Shown here: positions 1 through 7,506 of the stretch, piece by piece | Layout of the letters: the number at the start of each line of letters is the position of its first letter | How positions within the stretch are numbered: the stretch's first letter is position 1 | Assembly: GCA_002381645.1 (NCBI GenBank) | Contig: DFXE01000020.1 | Location: forward strand, 321,490-385,489 | DNA: 64,000 nt | Reading direction: 5' to 3' | DNA from: Bacteroidales bacterium UBA4116 | GTDB taxonomy: Bacteria > Bacteroidota > Bacteroidia > Bacteroidales > Tannerellaceae | Made by a program: the position numbers and the translations under genes | Notes under the pieces: generated by a model | What the model was told of the DNA's origin: nothing | The model's database searches: none | What the model saw: the letters and a program-made list of their open reading frames with translations, nothing else

Positions 1-981
1 ATCAAATGCTCCATTGGAACCTTGTCCGTATTCATTTTGATAATCGGGAGTCATCATCGGACTTTCAAATGTAAGGTTACTGTTGAAGTTAATACCTAAT
101 CCTTTACTTCCTGATAACCCGGCTCCGGTTTTAGTGGTGATCATAACCACGCCATTACCCGCCCGGCTACCATACAGAGCCGCAGCTGCAGGTCCTTTCA
201 GTACAGACATACTTTCTATATCATCAGGAGATATATCGGATATACCCGAACCTTTATCGATTGCACCATTTCCCCAGAATTCATCTGTATCACTGCTAAA
301 GTTATCGATAGGAACACCATCGACTACCACCAGTGGTTGGTTATTTCCTGCAATCGAATTATTACCGCGAATAAGGATTCGTGTAGAACCTCCTACACCG
401 GTCCCGCTCTGGTTTATCTGAACACCAGCTACTTTACCGGCTAAAGCGTTAGCCACATTTGCATCACGTGTCTCTGTTAGCTGGTCTCCCTTAACCTCTT
501 GCATGGCATAACCCAGCGCTCTTTTTTCACGTCTGATACCTAATGCGGTTACCACTACTTCATCCAGTGTCTGCGTATCTTCAACTAAAGTGATAGATAA
601 TGTTGCTTGTCCGGAATATAAAACTTCCTGTGGAATATATCCAATGTAAGAAAAACTTAGCGTAGCATCCATAGGAACTTCCAAACTAAAATTACCATCA
701 AAATCTGTAATGGTTCCATTTGTTGTTCCCTTCACAATTACGTTTGCACCTATAATAGGTTCTCCACTATTGTCGGTAACAGTACCTGATACTGTTCTTA
801 CTTGTTGCTGTACCTCTCCGCTATATATTGACGGCGTTAAATTTAGGGTGTTTGAACTTGTTGCGTTAGCATTAAAATTTGCGAAAAAGAAGAGTGTACT
901 TAAACAAAGGCCGACAGGCATTTTTCGGAAAAGTATAAAACTTTTCTTGCGAAATAATTTTAAGGTTACATTATTATTCAT
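1..981 (-). CDS. SusC/RagA-family TonB-dependent receptor, N-terminal part (cut by window edge)
   Basis: Outer-membrane TonB-dependent transporter of the SusC class, which imports oligosaccharides or peptides. I translated the reverse strand from an ATG at 979-981; the frame stays open for 327 codons to the window edge, so the C-terminal barrel is missing. A signal peptide (about residues 1-42, with the hydrophobic stretch at 20-35) is followed by a carboxypeptidase-regulatory-like domain (VSGTVTDNSGEPIIGANV) and then the plug, with the SusC hallmarks DEVVVTALGIRREKRALGYA and LKGPAAAALYGSRAGNGVV. It lies 152 bp downstream of a FecR anti-sigma gene on the same strand, the usual arrangement for sigma-regulated glycan receptors. 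A SusD partner would be expected just outside the window. The substrate cannot be told. Confidence 0.93.
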   Translation of the reverse strand, partial: MNNNVTLKLFRKKSFILFRKMPVGLCLSTLFFFANFNANATSSNTLNLTPSIYSGEVQQQVRTVSGTVTDNSGEPIIGANVIVKGTTNGTITDFDGNFSLEVPMDATLSFSYIGYIPQEVLYSGQATLSITLVEDTQTLDEVVVTALGIRREKRALGYAMQEVKGDQLTETRDANVANALAGKVAGVQINQSGTGVGGSTRILIRGNNSIAGNNQPLVVVDGVPIDNFSSDTDEFWGNGAIDKGSGISDISPDDIESMSVLKGPAAAALYGSRAGNGVVMITTKTGAGLSGSKGLGINFNSNLTFESPMMTPDYQNEYGQGSNGAFD

Positions 982-1020
982 ACTTTTGTAATGCAATTAA
1001 TTTATAATAAAGTTATTTAT

Positions 1021-1077
1021 AAGCTGTAAGTCAGCTTTTTAGGTTGGTACGGGAGAATATGTGAATATTCTTCCGTA
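1021..1077. promoter_or_regulatory. Two hairpins in the fecR-susC spacer
   Basis: Two inverted repeats lie in the spacer between the anti-sigma and receptor genes. One is AAGCTG/CAGCTT (1021-1026 with 1032-1037). The other is a 13-bp arm pair with one mismatch and a GTGA loop (1048-1060 with 1065-1077). On the minus strand, which is the coding direction, neither is followed by a T-run. They are therefore more likely RNA leader or processing structures for the receptor mRNA than terminators. Confidence 0.4.
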
Positions 1078-1133
1078 TGTTTTTTCCGGCATTTTATTAT
1101 ATCATTGGCTCAAAATTTAATTTGTTTAACAAT

Positions 1134-2159
1134 TTATTTACTTATTTTGACTATTGCTTTTTCAATTGTATCATGTTCATTTACCAATGGTTTTGCTAAT
1201 GTATATTTTATACCCGAAGCTACCTCCAGATATTCCATTACCTGCGGTAGCTGTTCATCTTTAAACCTTGCAGTAATCACAGCATTCATGACACCGGGAT
1301 CCTCCACTTCAAAATCAACATTGTAATGCCGGCTCAACACTTTTAAAACCTTACTCATCGGCGATTGCCTGAATATAATTTCCCTTTTCATCCATCCGGT
1401 ATCATATTCCGGATTAACGGTAATAATTTCTAATTTTACATCCTTTTTTGAAAATTCAGCCTTTTCATTTGGCTTTAATTCATAAGATTGTATATTTCCA
1501 TTTTCATTAAACATATTCAATTTTACCAAACCTTCAACCAAAGTAGTTTCAATTACATTTTCCTCTTCGTATGCAAATACATTAAAGGAAGTACCTAATA
1601 CTTCAATGGACAAATCGGGTCCGGCATTCACAATAAAAGGTTTATTCATATCTTTAACTACTTCAAAATAACCTTCTCCTTTTAACTCAACCATCCTCTT
1701 ATTGGCCTTGAAATCTGCCACATACTTTAAAGAACTTTCCGAATTAAGCCAGACTTTTGACCCGTCCGGTAAATCGAAGGTTGAAACAACACCCGGATTT
1801 GTGCTGATTTCAACCATCTGTAACCTTTCATCACCATTTTGCCTATACAAATAACCCGCTAAAACCAACAACGGGATAAAAAGCATCGCTGCTATTTTTT
1901 GAAAACCTAACCATAAACCTTTTAAACTAACTTTTTCTTTTTGCCTTTGTATCTTTTTCTGAAACTTAATAAATGCTTTTTCTGTATCCACTGCTTTCAT
2001 GACTTTTATCCGCTCAGTCATTTGCAGCGTAAAATATATTTGCTCTACTATTTTTTCATTATCAGGAGATTCATTTCTCCACCTCTCCACTTTAATCCTT
2101 TCATCTTCGGTTAAAGTGCCATTCAAATATTGTAGTAATATGTCTTCGTTTATTGTCAT
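1134..2159 (-). CDS. FecR-family anti-sigma factor
   Basis: Inner-membrane regulator that holds an ECF sigma factor and receives a signal from a TonB receptor's N-terminal domain. The 341 residues show a cytoplasmic N-terminal region (about 1-85), a single membrane segment at about 86-105, a periplasmic FecR domain (about 118-215, with LPDGSKVWLNSESSLKY and ELKGEGYFEV), and a C-terminal DUF4974-type domain (about 260-325, with SPMSKVLKVLSRHYNVDFEV). This is the usual Bacteroidetes architecture and length. It is divergent from the sigma factor at 2353 and followed by a SusC-like receptor. The 193-bp divergent spacer contains a clear promoter only for the sigma gene. Confidence 0.93.
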   Translation of the reverse strand: MTINEDILLQYLNGTLTEDERIKVERWRNESPDNEKIVEQIYFTLQMTERIKVMKAVDTEKAFIKFQKKIQRQKEKVSLKGLWLGFQKIAAMLFIPLLVLAGYLYRQNGDERLQMVEISTNPGVVSTFDLPDGSKVWLNSESSLKYVADFKANKRMVELKGEGYFEVVKDMNKPFIVNAGPDLSIEVLGTSFNVFAYEEENVIETTLVEGLVKLNMFNENGNIQSYELKPNEKAEFSKKDVKLEIITVNPEYDTGWMKREIIFRQSPMSKVLKVLSRHYNVDFEVEDPGVMNAVITARFKDEQLPQVMEYLEVASGIKYTLAKPLVNEHDTIEKAIVKISK

Positions 2160-2299
2160 TCTAATACTAATACAGTTCTGAATTAAAATATACTAAACCA
2201 AAATACATCTTTTTTTAAAAAAAATCTTTTATATCTTAAAAAGTGTCTGTAAATCAGACATAATACTATATATACATAAGAATAAATAAACTATATTAT

Positions 2300-2330
2300 T
2301 TTGTCAACAAACGAAAAGGATGTAAATTTG
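2300..2330 (+). promoter_or_regulatory. Promoter of the ECF sigma gene
   Basis: Full match to the Bacteroidetes housekeeping promoter: TTTG at 2300-2303, a 19-bp spacer, then TAAATTTG at 2323-2330. The coding start lies 22 bp after the -7 element, so the leader is short. Confidence 0.7.
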
Positions 2331-2352
2331 CATAAACTTGTAAATATAAATA

Positions 2353-2919
2353 GTGTCTATTACTAACGAACTGATCATACGCCAGCTTAAATCAGGAGAC
2401 AAACAAGCCTTCGAGGGCGTTTACAGGGAATATTACAGAGGATTATGTGCTTTTGCTTCACAATATATTCCGGAGATAGATGAATGTGAAGAAATTGTTC
2501 AGGATGTCATGTTATGGTTATGGGAAAACCGCTCTGCACTACTTCCTGAGATGTCTGTGAAGTCACTTCTATTTACAATTGTTAAAAATAAATGCCTCAA
2601 TGCTATTACGCACACCCAAATTAAGAAACGGGTACATGAAGATTTATATGCCCGTTTTGAAGAACAATTTGAAGATCCGGACCTATATATTGAAAACGAA
2701 ATGATGGCACAGTTAGACAAAGCCATTCAAAATCTTCCTGCAGATTATAGAAGTGCTTTTACAATGAACCGGTTCGAAAATCTAACCTATAATGAAATAG
2801 CCGAAAAACTGGATGTGTCCGTTAAAACCATTGCCTATCGTATATCTCAGGCACTAAAAATTTTACGGCATGATCTGAAAGAATATTTACCACTACTCAT
2901 TCTTCTTTTAAAGTTGTAA
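2353..2919 (+). CDS. RNA polymerase ECF-type sigma-70 factor
   Basis: Alternative sigma factor of the Bacteroides-expanded ECF family. The 188 residues carry sigma region 2 (about 10-85, with FEGVYREYYRGLCAFASQY and EEIVQDVMLWLWE) and sigma region 4 (about 125-180, with NLTYNEIAEKLDVSVKTIAY forming the helix-turn-helix). The start codon is GTG, chosen because the promoter -7 element ends only 22 bp upstream and no in-frame ATG lies between. It pairs with the divergent FecR gene and probably drives the SusC-type receptor at 1-981. The divergent rather than tandem order of sigma and anti-sigma is less common. Confidence 0.93.
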   Translation: MSITNELIIRQLKSGDKQAFEGVYREYYRGLCAFASQYIPEIDECEEIVQDVMLWLWENRSALLPEMSVKSLLFTIVKNKCLNAITHTQIKKRVHEDLYARFEEQFEDPDLYIENEMMAQLDKAIQNLPADYRSAFTMNRFENLTYNEIAEKLDVSVKTIAYRISQALKILRHDLKEYLPLLILLLKL

Positions 2920-3008
2920 AATGGTTACTTATTTGGGTTTGTATTTTCCCATCTAATACAAATTGAGAGTTTATATTTTTTCATAGTAAAATCTTTCAAC
3001 CTTTGAAT

Positions 3009-3039
3009 TTTGAGGATAAAAATAATAGTCATATCTTTG
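3009..3039 (+). promoter_or_regulatory. Promoter of the L25 gene
   Basis: TTTG at 3009-3012, a 19-bp spacer, and TATCTTTG at 3032-3039 match the Bacteroidetes promoter exactly. Transcription from here would leave a leader of about 75 nt before the ATG at 3121. Confidence 0.75.
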
Positions 3040-3120
3040 CAGCGCTTTTTTAAGCCCAACATTAGGTGTGATGGGAAATTAGGAAGCAAACTAATTTTGA
3101 GTAACACAATTAAATAAAAA

Positions 3121-3780
3121 ATGAAAACTTTTCAATTAGAAGGAACTCCAAGAGAATCCGTAGGAAAAAAAGCAGCGAAAGCTATTCGCAGAGAAGAAAG
3201 TATCCCTGCAGTATTGTATGGAAGCGAACCAGTTACTTTACCTTATGAAGGGAAATTAAGTACAGGTGAGAAATTAGTAGAAACAGGAGATGGGAAAGGC
3301 CTTATTGTAACGAATTTCACAGTTACAAAAGATGCTGTACGTAACCTGATCTATACACCTGAAGTATTCTTGGTTGAACTATCATTAAAAGATAGTAAAA
3401 AAGTAATGGCAATTATAAAGGATATGCAGTTCCAGCCGGTTAACGATAGTGTTCTTCACATGGATTTCCTGGAAATCTTTGAAAATAAACCAATCGTTAT
3501 CGAGGTACCAGTAGCTCTGAAAGGACACTCAGAAGGTGTAAAAGCCGGGGGTAAATTAAGCCTGGAAATGAGAAAACTTAAAGTAAAAGCATTATACAAA
3601 GATATTCCGGAAAAACTTGAAATCGACATTACTAACCTGGGATTAGGTAAAACAATCCAGGTAGGATCTCTTCACTTTGATAATCTGGAACTGGTGAATG
3701 CTAAAAACGCAGTAGTATGTGCCGTTAAACTGACACGTGCTGCCCGTGGTGCTGCCGCTGCCGCTGCTTCAAACAATTAA
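3121..3780 (+). CDS. rplY: 50S ribosomal protein L25/general stress protein Ctc
   Basis: Binds 5S rRNA in the large ribosomal subunit. The 219 residues fit the long Ctc/TL5 form: an L25 domain at about 1-95 (SVGKKAAKAIRREESIPAVL; DMQFQPVNDSVLHMDFLEI) and a C-terminal beta domain at about 100-190 (VPVALKGHSEGVKAGGKL). The tail is alanine-rich (RAARGAAAAAASNN). A strong promoter lies upstream and a 15-bp perfect hairpin follows the stop codon, so it may be transcribed alone or with partial read-through into pth, 73 bp downstream. Confidence 0.96.
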   Translation: MKTFQLEGTPRESVGKKAAKAIRREESIPAVLYGSEPVTLPYEGKLSTGEKLVETGDGKGLIVTNFTVTKDAVRNLIYTPEVFLVELSLKDSKKVMAIIKDMQFQPVNDSVLHMDFLEIFENKPIVIEVPVALKGHSEGVKAGGKLSLEMRKLKVKALYKDIPEKLEIDITNLGLGKTIQVGSLHFDNLELVNAKNAVVCAVKLTRAARGAAAAAASNN

Positions 3781-3803
3781 TAAGAAGGAATTTCAAATTA
3801 ATA

Positions 3804-3837
3804 AAAGGGAAGAGTATTATGGAATACTCTTCCCTTT
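3804..3837 (+). terminator. Intrinsic terminator after rplY
   Basis: Perfect 15-bp stem (3804-3818 with 3823-3837) around the tetraloop ATGG. The 3' arm ends in TTT and is followed by CTA. It lies between the L25 stop codon and the pth start. Confidence 0.8.
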
Positions 3838-3853
3838 CTACATCATATAAATC

Positions 3854-4417
3854 ATGAAATATTTGATTGCCGGTTTAGGGAATTTTGAATCCAAATATTG
3901 GGGTACGCGTCACAATATAGGCTTTCGGGTGGTCAACGCCGTATCAGAAGATACCGGAGCACCTTTTACGGAAGCACGTTACGGAGCTGTAGCCAAAGCA
4001 CGTATTAAAAACAAAGAAATGATCCTTTTGAAGCCAAACACATTTATGAATCTAAGCGGTTTGGCCGTACGCTATTGGCTACAAAAAGAAAACATTCCGG
4101 TAGAAAACCTGCTGGTAGTAGTTGACGACCTTGCTTTACCTTTTGGTACCTTACGATTAAAACCCCGGGGTAGCCATGCAGGACACAACGGACTACGCAA
4201 TATTCAGGAAATTTTAAATACGGACGAATACTGCCGTTTGCGGTTTGGTATAGGTAATGATTTTCCACGGGGAGGTCAGGTAGGTTTTGTATTATCACAA
4301 TTCGATCCGGATGAAATGGAGGTGATGCCGGAAAAGATAAAGCGTTCTGTTGAGATTGTTAAAAGCTTTTGTTTATCCGGTGTACAGGTCACTATGAATC
4401 AATATAACAATAAATAA
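3854..4417 (+). CDS. pth: Peptidyl-tRNA hydrolase
   Basis: Releases tRNA from peptidyl-tRNAs that drop off the ribosome. The 187 residues match Pth length. Catalytic-site residues are visible: Asn10 in LIAGLGNFE, His20 in TRHNIGF, the Asp of VVVDDLALPFG, and the HNGLRNI segment. The family's usual GNPG reads GNFE here, so the conserved Pro-Gly after Asn10 is replaced; the rest of the site is intact. The start ATG directly follows the terminator hairpin of rplY. hslR begins 11 bp after the stop, suggesting cotranscription. The rplY-pth-hslR order is common in Bacteroidales. Confidence 0.96.
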   Translation: MKYLIAGLGNFESKYWGTRHNIGFRVVNAVSEDTGAPFTEARYGAVAKARIKNKEMILLKPNTFMNLSGLAVRYWLQKENIPVENLLVVVDDLALPFGTLRLKPRGSHAGHNGLRNIQEILNTDEYCRLRFGIGNDFPRGGQVGFVLSQFDPDEMEVMPEKIKRSVEIVKSFCLSGVQVTMNQYNNK

Positions 4418-4428
4418 TTTGATAATAA

Positions 4429-4845
4429 ATGGAAGAAGTAAGAATAGATAAATGGATGTGGGCCACCCGTATCTTTAAGACCCGCACGATAGCAGCCGAG
4501 GCTTGTAAAAAAGGGAGGATCATGATAAATGGTGTAAACGTGAAACCGTCGCGTATGATAAAGACAGGAGATATTATACAGGTAAGAAAGCCGCCTATCA
4601 CCTACTCTTTTAAAGTATTAGCGCTGACAGAACGGCGAATGGGAGCAAAGCTGGTCTCGGATTATCTTGAGAATGTAACCACACCCGACCAGTATGAAAT
4701 ACTTGAGATGAATAAGATTTCCGGATTTGTAAACCGCTCAAAAGGTTTAGGACGGCCAACTAAAAAAGACCGTCGCGAACTGGAACTATTTACTGACGGT
4801 GACGATTTTGACTTTGATTTCGATTTTGATACGGAAGGTGATTGA
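4429..4845 (+). CDS. hslR: S4-domain RNA-binding protein, Hsp15-like
   Basis: RNA-binding protein that in other bacteria acts on stalled 50S subunits carrying nascent-chain tRNA. The N-terminal half is an S4 domain (about 5-65, with RIDKWMWATRIFKTRTIAAE and GRIMINGVNVKPSRMIKTGD). The middle carries the basic GRPTKKDRRELE segment. The last 17 residues are strikingly acidic and repetitive (DGDDFDFDFDFD). At 138 residues it is typical for Hsp15. Its stop codon lies inside one arm of a hairpin shared with the convergent gene at 4851. Confidence 0.93.
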   Translation: MEEVRIDKWMWATRIFKTRTIAAEACKKGRIMINGVNVKPSRMIKTGDIIQVRKPPITYSFKVLALTERRMGAKLVSDYLENVTTPDQYEILEMNKISGFVNRSKGLGRPTKKDRRELELFTDGDDFDFDFDFDTEGD

Positions 4846-4872
4846 AATTATTATTGTTTAATTTCAATCACC
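4837..4872. terminator. Hairpin spanning both stop codons of a convergent gene pair
   Basis: Perfect 14-bp inverted repeat (4837-4850 with 4859-4872) around an 8-nt loop. The left arm covers the hslR stop codon, and the right arm encodes the last residues of the convergent gene at 4851. Neither side has a strong T-run, so it may protect 3' ends or act with Rho rather than be a textbook terminator. Confidence 0.55.
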
Positions 4873-5204
4873 AACTCCTTATCCGTATCCACATCCACTT
4901 CAAGTTCCTGTGACTGATAAGATATAAAGTCTACGGATACCTGATGTTTACCTTTCTTTAGTCCCGCAACAGAGAAATTTCCATCGAAATCAGAATAGTA
5001 TTTTACGCCATCCACGGTTATGATTGCTCCCGTTACTGTTTCATTATTTACAGGATCATAAACAGTTCCTTTTAATGAATACGCAGCAGTAGCGCTTTCA
5101 ATACTTGTTTTATGTGATTCACTTCCTTTTTCGATCTTTGCATTTGCATGGAAAACAATGGCTAATACCAGACAAATTAATAATGTCAACTTTTTCATAT
5201 CCAT
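4851..5204 (-). CDS. Small exported protein with a carboxypeptidase-regulatory-like domain
   Basis: Signal peptide at residues 1-22 (KKLTLLICLVLAIVFHANA), then one beta-sandwich of the CarboxypepD_reg-like/CNA_B type (about 43-115, with LKGTVYDPVNNETVTGAIIT, FDGNFSVAGLKKGKHQVSVD and FISYQSQELEVDV). This is the domain usually found at the N-terminus of TonB receptors, but here it stands alone in 117 residues with no plug or barrel. There is no lipobox, so it is probably periplasmic or secreted. The next gene upstream on the strand is the YwqK-like protein, 97 bp away. Function is unknown. Confidence 0.8.
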   Translation of the reverse strand: MDMKKLTLLICLVLAIVFHANAKIEKGSESHKTSIESATAAYSLKGTVYDPVNNETVTGAIITVDGVKYYSDFDGNFSVAGLKKGKHQVSVDFISYQSQELEVDVDTDKELVIEIKQ

Positions 5205-5300
5205 AATTATTTATAATAAATATACTGCAAATATCCTTCGCTATGGTTACATTTTTATGAAGCAGTAGTTAATTAAATGTTACATTGCGAAATACATTAT

Positions 5301-5771
5301 TTAATAGGTTTGTTCACTCAATAAATTACCTTCGTCATCCCAGTTTCGCCACGTGCCTGATCTGCGTCCTTTCACATAGAACATTTCGAAACGCATAACT
5401 CCTTTGTCGTTCCAGATACGCCATACCCCGTCTTTTACTCCGTTTTTGTAATTTGCTATACCGATTAATGTACCATCCGCATTATATGTACGCCATTCTC
5501 CATGAAATAAACCCTTATAATAAGCCCGTACTTCTGATATCTTTCCATTTGGATAATAAACCACATACGTTCCTTCAGGCCGACCGTCTTTCAGGTTAAG
5601 CTCCATTTTTAGCATGCCGTTGTCGAAATACTCCGTATATTCACCTGTGTATAATTTGGTTTGTGTTTTATCCGTATAGTATTGTCCATCACTCAAAACG
5701 AGATTTTGCGCTTCTCCCAATAAGCATGAACCGACAGTAAGTGCAGAAGCTAAAAGTAATTTATTAATCAT
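5301..5771 (-). CDS. YwqK-like/MORN-variant repeat protein
   Basis: The 156 residues begin with a signal peptide (LLLASALTVGSCLLGEAQ). They then carry about five tandem repeats of the YwqK/MORN-like pattern Y-x-N/D-G-x-L/K-x-x-E (YFDNGMLKMELNLKDGRPEG, YYPNGKISEVRAYYKGLFHG, YNADGTLIGIANYKNGVKDG, WNDKGVMRFEMFYVKGRRSG). The family is often labelled antitoxin YwqK, but no toxin gene is nearby and export argues against a cytoplasmic antitoxin. It lies 98 bp downstream of the beta-helix lipoprotein and probably belongs to the same transcription unit. Confidence 0.83.
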   Translation of the reverse strand: MINKLLLASALTVGSCLLGEAQNLVLSDGQYYTDKTQTKLYTGEYTEYFDNGMLKMELNLKDGRPEGTYVVYYPNGKISEVRAYYKGLFHGEWRTYNADGTLIGIANYKNGVKDGVWRIWNDKGVMRFEMFYVKGRRSGTWRNWDDEGNLLSEQTY

Positions 5772-5869
5772 TGTGTCTCATTTAATAAATGACAGAAGCG
5801 CAGAAGATAAAAGTCATTTAGCAAATAAAAACTTACTACCTTCTGCGTTCCCGTACTCAATTATGAATA

Positions 5870-7474
5870 TTAATAATCTGCGTTAATCGGATCGAAGTTT
5901 GCCCAACCTTCCGTCCAGTCGTTACTACCGTCAAATGCTCCTTTGAAATTAACTTTTTGGAAAAAAGAATTGTTAAGAGCAGCATCCGAGAAGTCGGCAC
6001 CTGCGATATTTTCCACTACTACCGAAGAATAATCCGCATTCTCCGCTATCATATCGTTTGTAGATGAAAATACTTTGTTACCTAAACCTTCAGTATTAAA
6101 GTAAGTTCCACTTGTTTCATCTTTGAAATTTTCCCACATTCCTGCCAGAATGACATTTTTAACCACGGCGCCCTGGTTGGCTTTGTCGAGAAACAGCCCG
6201 TAAGGCCATCCTGTGAATACGGAATTATACACAGTCAAAGAAGAGTTGCGACGGATATGCATTGCCGCCTGGAAAGTTCCTCCTTTCGCTCCGTTTGCAG
6301 CATCTTCAGTAACATACAGGATTTCCGATTCGGGTTTACCCTTTGACTCCCCATAAAATGGGCCTATTAATGTGACATTAGAAAATACCGGCCGTGTAAG
6401 GGGCGTATTATTAGAGCCATCCGCATCATTATCCGATTCAAAACCATTCGATTTTGAAGTATCGGCACGCTGAGGGTCGCGAATACCCAAAAGGAATTGC
6501 AACATTCCGTTATATCCGTAATCCGTATCAAACTCATCGTCCCATCCTCGGTAAGCAATCAGGTATTTAGCATTTACCGTTCCGCCGAACCATTCAAAAG
6601 AATCATCACCGCAATAAGAAACCTGAATATATTCAAGTGTTGTTCCGCTACCTACTCCACCGCAGGTCAGACCATTTATTTCTTTATTCGGTTCAAACGG
6701 ATAACCGGCAAACTCGATACGCACATATTTCAGAATACCGGAATTATCCGCCGGGTCATTACCACCGTATTTTGAACGGGGACCACCTTCAATCTGCGGT
6801 TCCGAAGTATTGTTTGTAGGCGCTTTTCCACACAGGATTACTCCTCCCCAATCACCATAGTTGCGTGATCCTTTAGGCTGGTCTGAAGTAAATACAATAG
6901 GTTTCTCCTTCGTTCCTTCAGCTATGACTTTACCACCCCGTTCTACTATAAGGGAACCCATAGATGCCTTTTCTCCCTTTACTATTGTTCCGGGTTCGAT
7001 AGTCAACGTTGTGCCATCGGTTATGTAAACAAACCCTTTCAGGATATTAATATCCGCTGCGCGCAATGTTGTATCGGCGGTAATCTCACCTTCCATGATA
7101 ACAGTTTTACTTTCAACAGCATCTTTACTGACAATTACTTTACAGGTAGCAGTAAAACCGCCGTCAGCCGTTCTTACCGTAATAGTGGCTTCCCCTTCCG
7201 ATACAGCACTGACTAAGCCACTGTCATTCACAGTAGCTATGGCATCATCGGATGAGGCCCAGCTTACCGTTTTATTATTTGCGCTCTCCGGATTTACGGT
7301 TGCCGCTAATGTAAGTGTACTGCCCGGTTTAAGCTCGGCATTCGGTCTGTCCAGACTTACACTCGTCACATTTACTGTTGCAGGATCGTCATTGTCATCC
7401 CCGCATGAAACTGATACAAATAAGGTGGTTATGCACAAGATGGCAGCCATTCCTTTTAATAAAAACTTGTTCAT
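5870..7474 (-). CDS. Lipoprotein with bacterial Ig-like domain and beta-helix-like region
   Basis: Surface or periplasmic lipoprotein: hydrophobic leader and lipobox LFVSVSC (Cys24), followed by an acidic GDDNDDP stretch that resembles a Bacteroidetes surface-export signal. Residues about 35-115 form a Big_2 domain (LDRPNAELKPGSTLTLAATV; ATVNDSGLVSAVSEGEATIT). The remaining 400 residues look like a right-handed beta-helix (TLTIEPGTIVKGEKA; IVERGGKVIAEGTKEKPIVF; YGDWGGVILCGKAP). The protein lies 32 bp after the TonB receptor gene and is almost certainly cotranscribed with it. A substrate-binding partner of that receptor is a reasonable inference. I recognise no catalytic motif. Confidence 0.8.
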   Translation of the reverse strand: MNKFLLKGMAAILCITTLFVSVSCGDDNDDPATVNVTSVSLDRPNAELKPGSTLTLAATVNPESANNKTVSWASSDDAIATVNDSGLVSAVSEGEATITVRTADGGFTATCKVIVSKDAVESKTVIMEGEITADTTLRAADINILKGFVYITDGTTLTIEPGTIVKGEKASMGSLIVERGGKVIAEGTKEKPIVFTSDQPKGSRNYGDWGGVILCGKAPTNNTSEPQIEGGPRSKYGGNDPADNSGILKYVRIEFAGYPFEPNKEINGLTCGGVGSGTTLEYIQVSYCGDDSFEWFGGTVNAKYLIAYRGWDDEFDTDYGYNGMLQFLLGIRDPQRADTSKSNGFESDNDADGSNNTPLTRPVFSNVTLIGPFYGESKGKPESEILYVTEDAANGAKGGTFQAAMHIRRNSSLTVYNSVFTGWPYGLFLDKANQGAVVKNVILAGMWENFKDETSGTYFNTEGLGNKVFSSTNDMIAENADYSSVVVENIAGADFSDAALNNSFFQKVNFKGAFDGSNDWTEGWANFDPINADY

Positions 7475-7506
7475 AATAAAACTAATTTAGTTTGTCAATT
7501 CTCGGT

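Noticed and set aside
2925..3107. Minus-strand 60-residue frame before rplY
   Set aside because: It overlaps the complete rplY promoter and shows no protein-like features.
5301..5771. YwqK antitoxin of a toxin-antitoxin pair
   Set aside because: No toxin gene is adjacent and the protein has a signal peptide; only the repeat similarity is supported.
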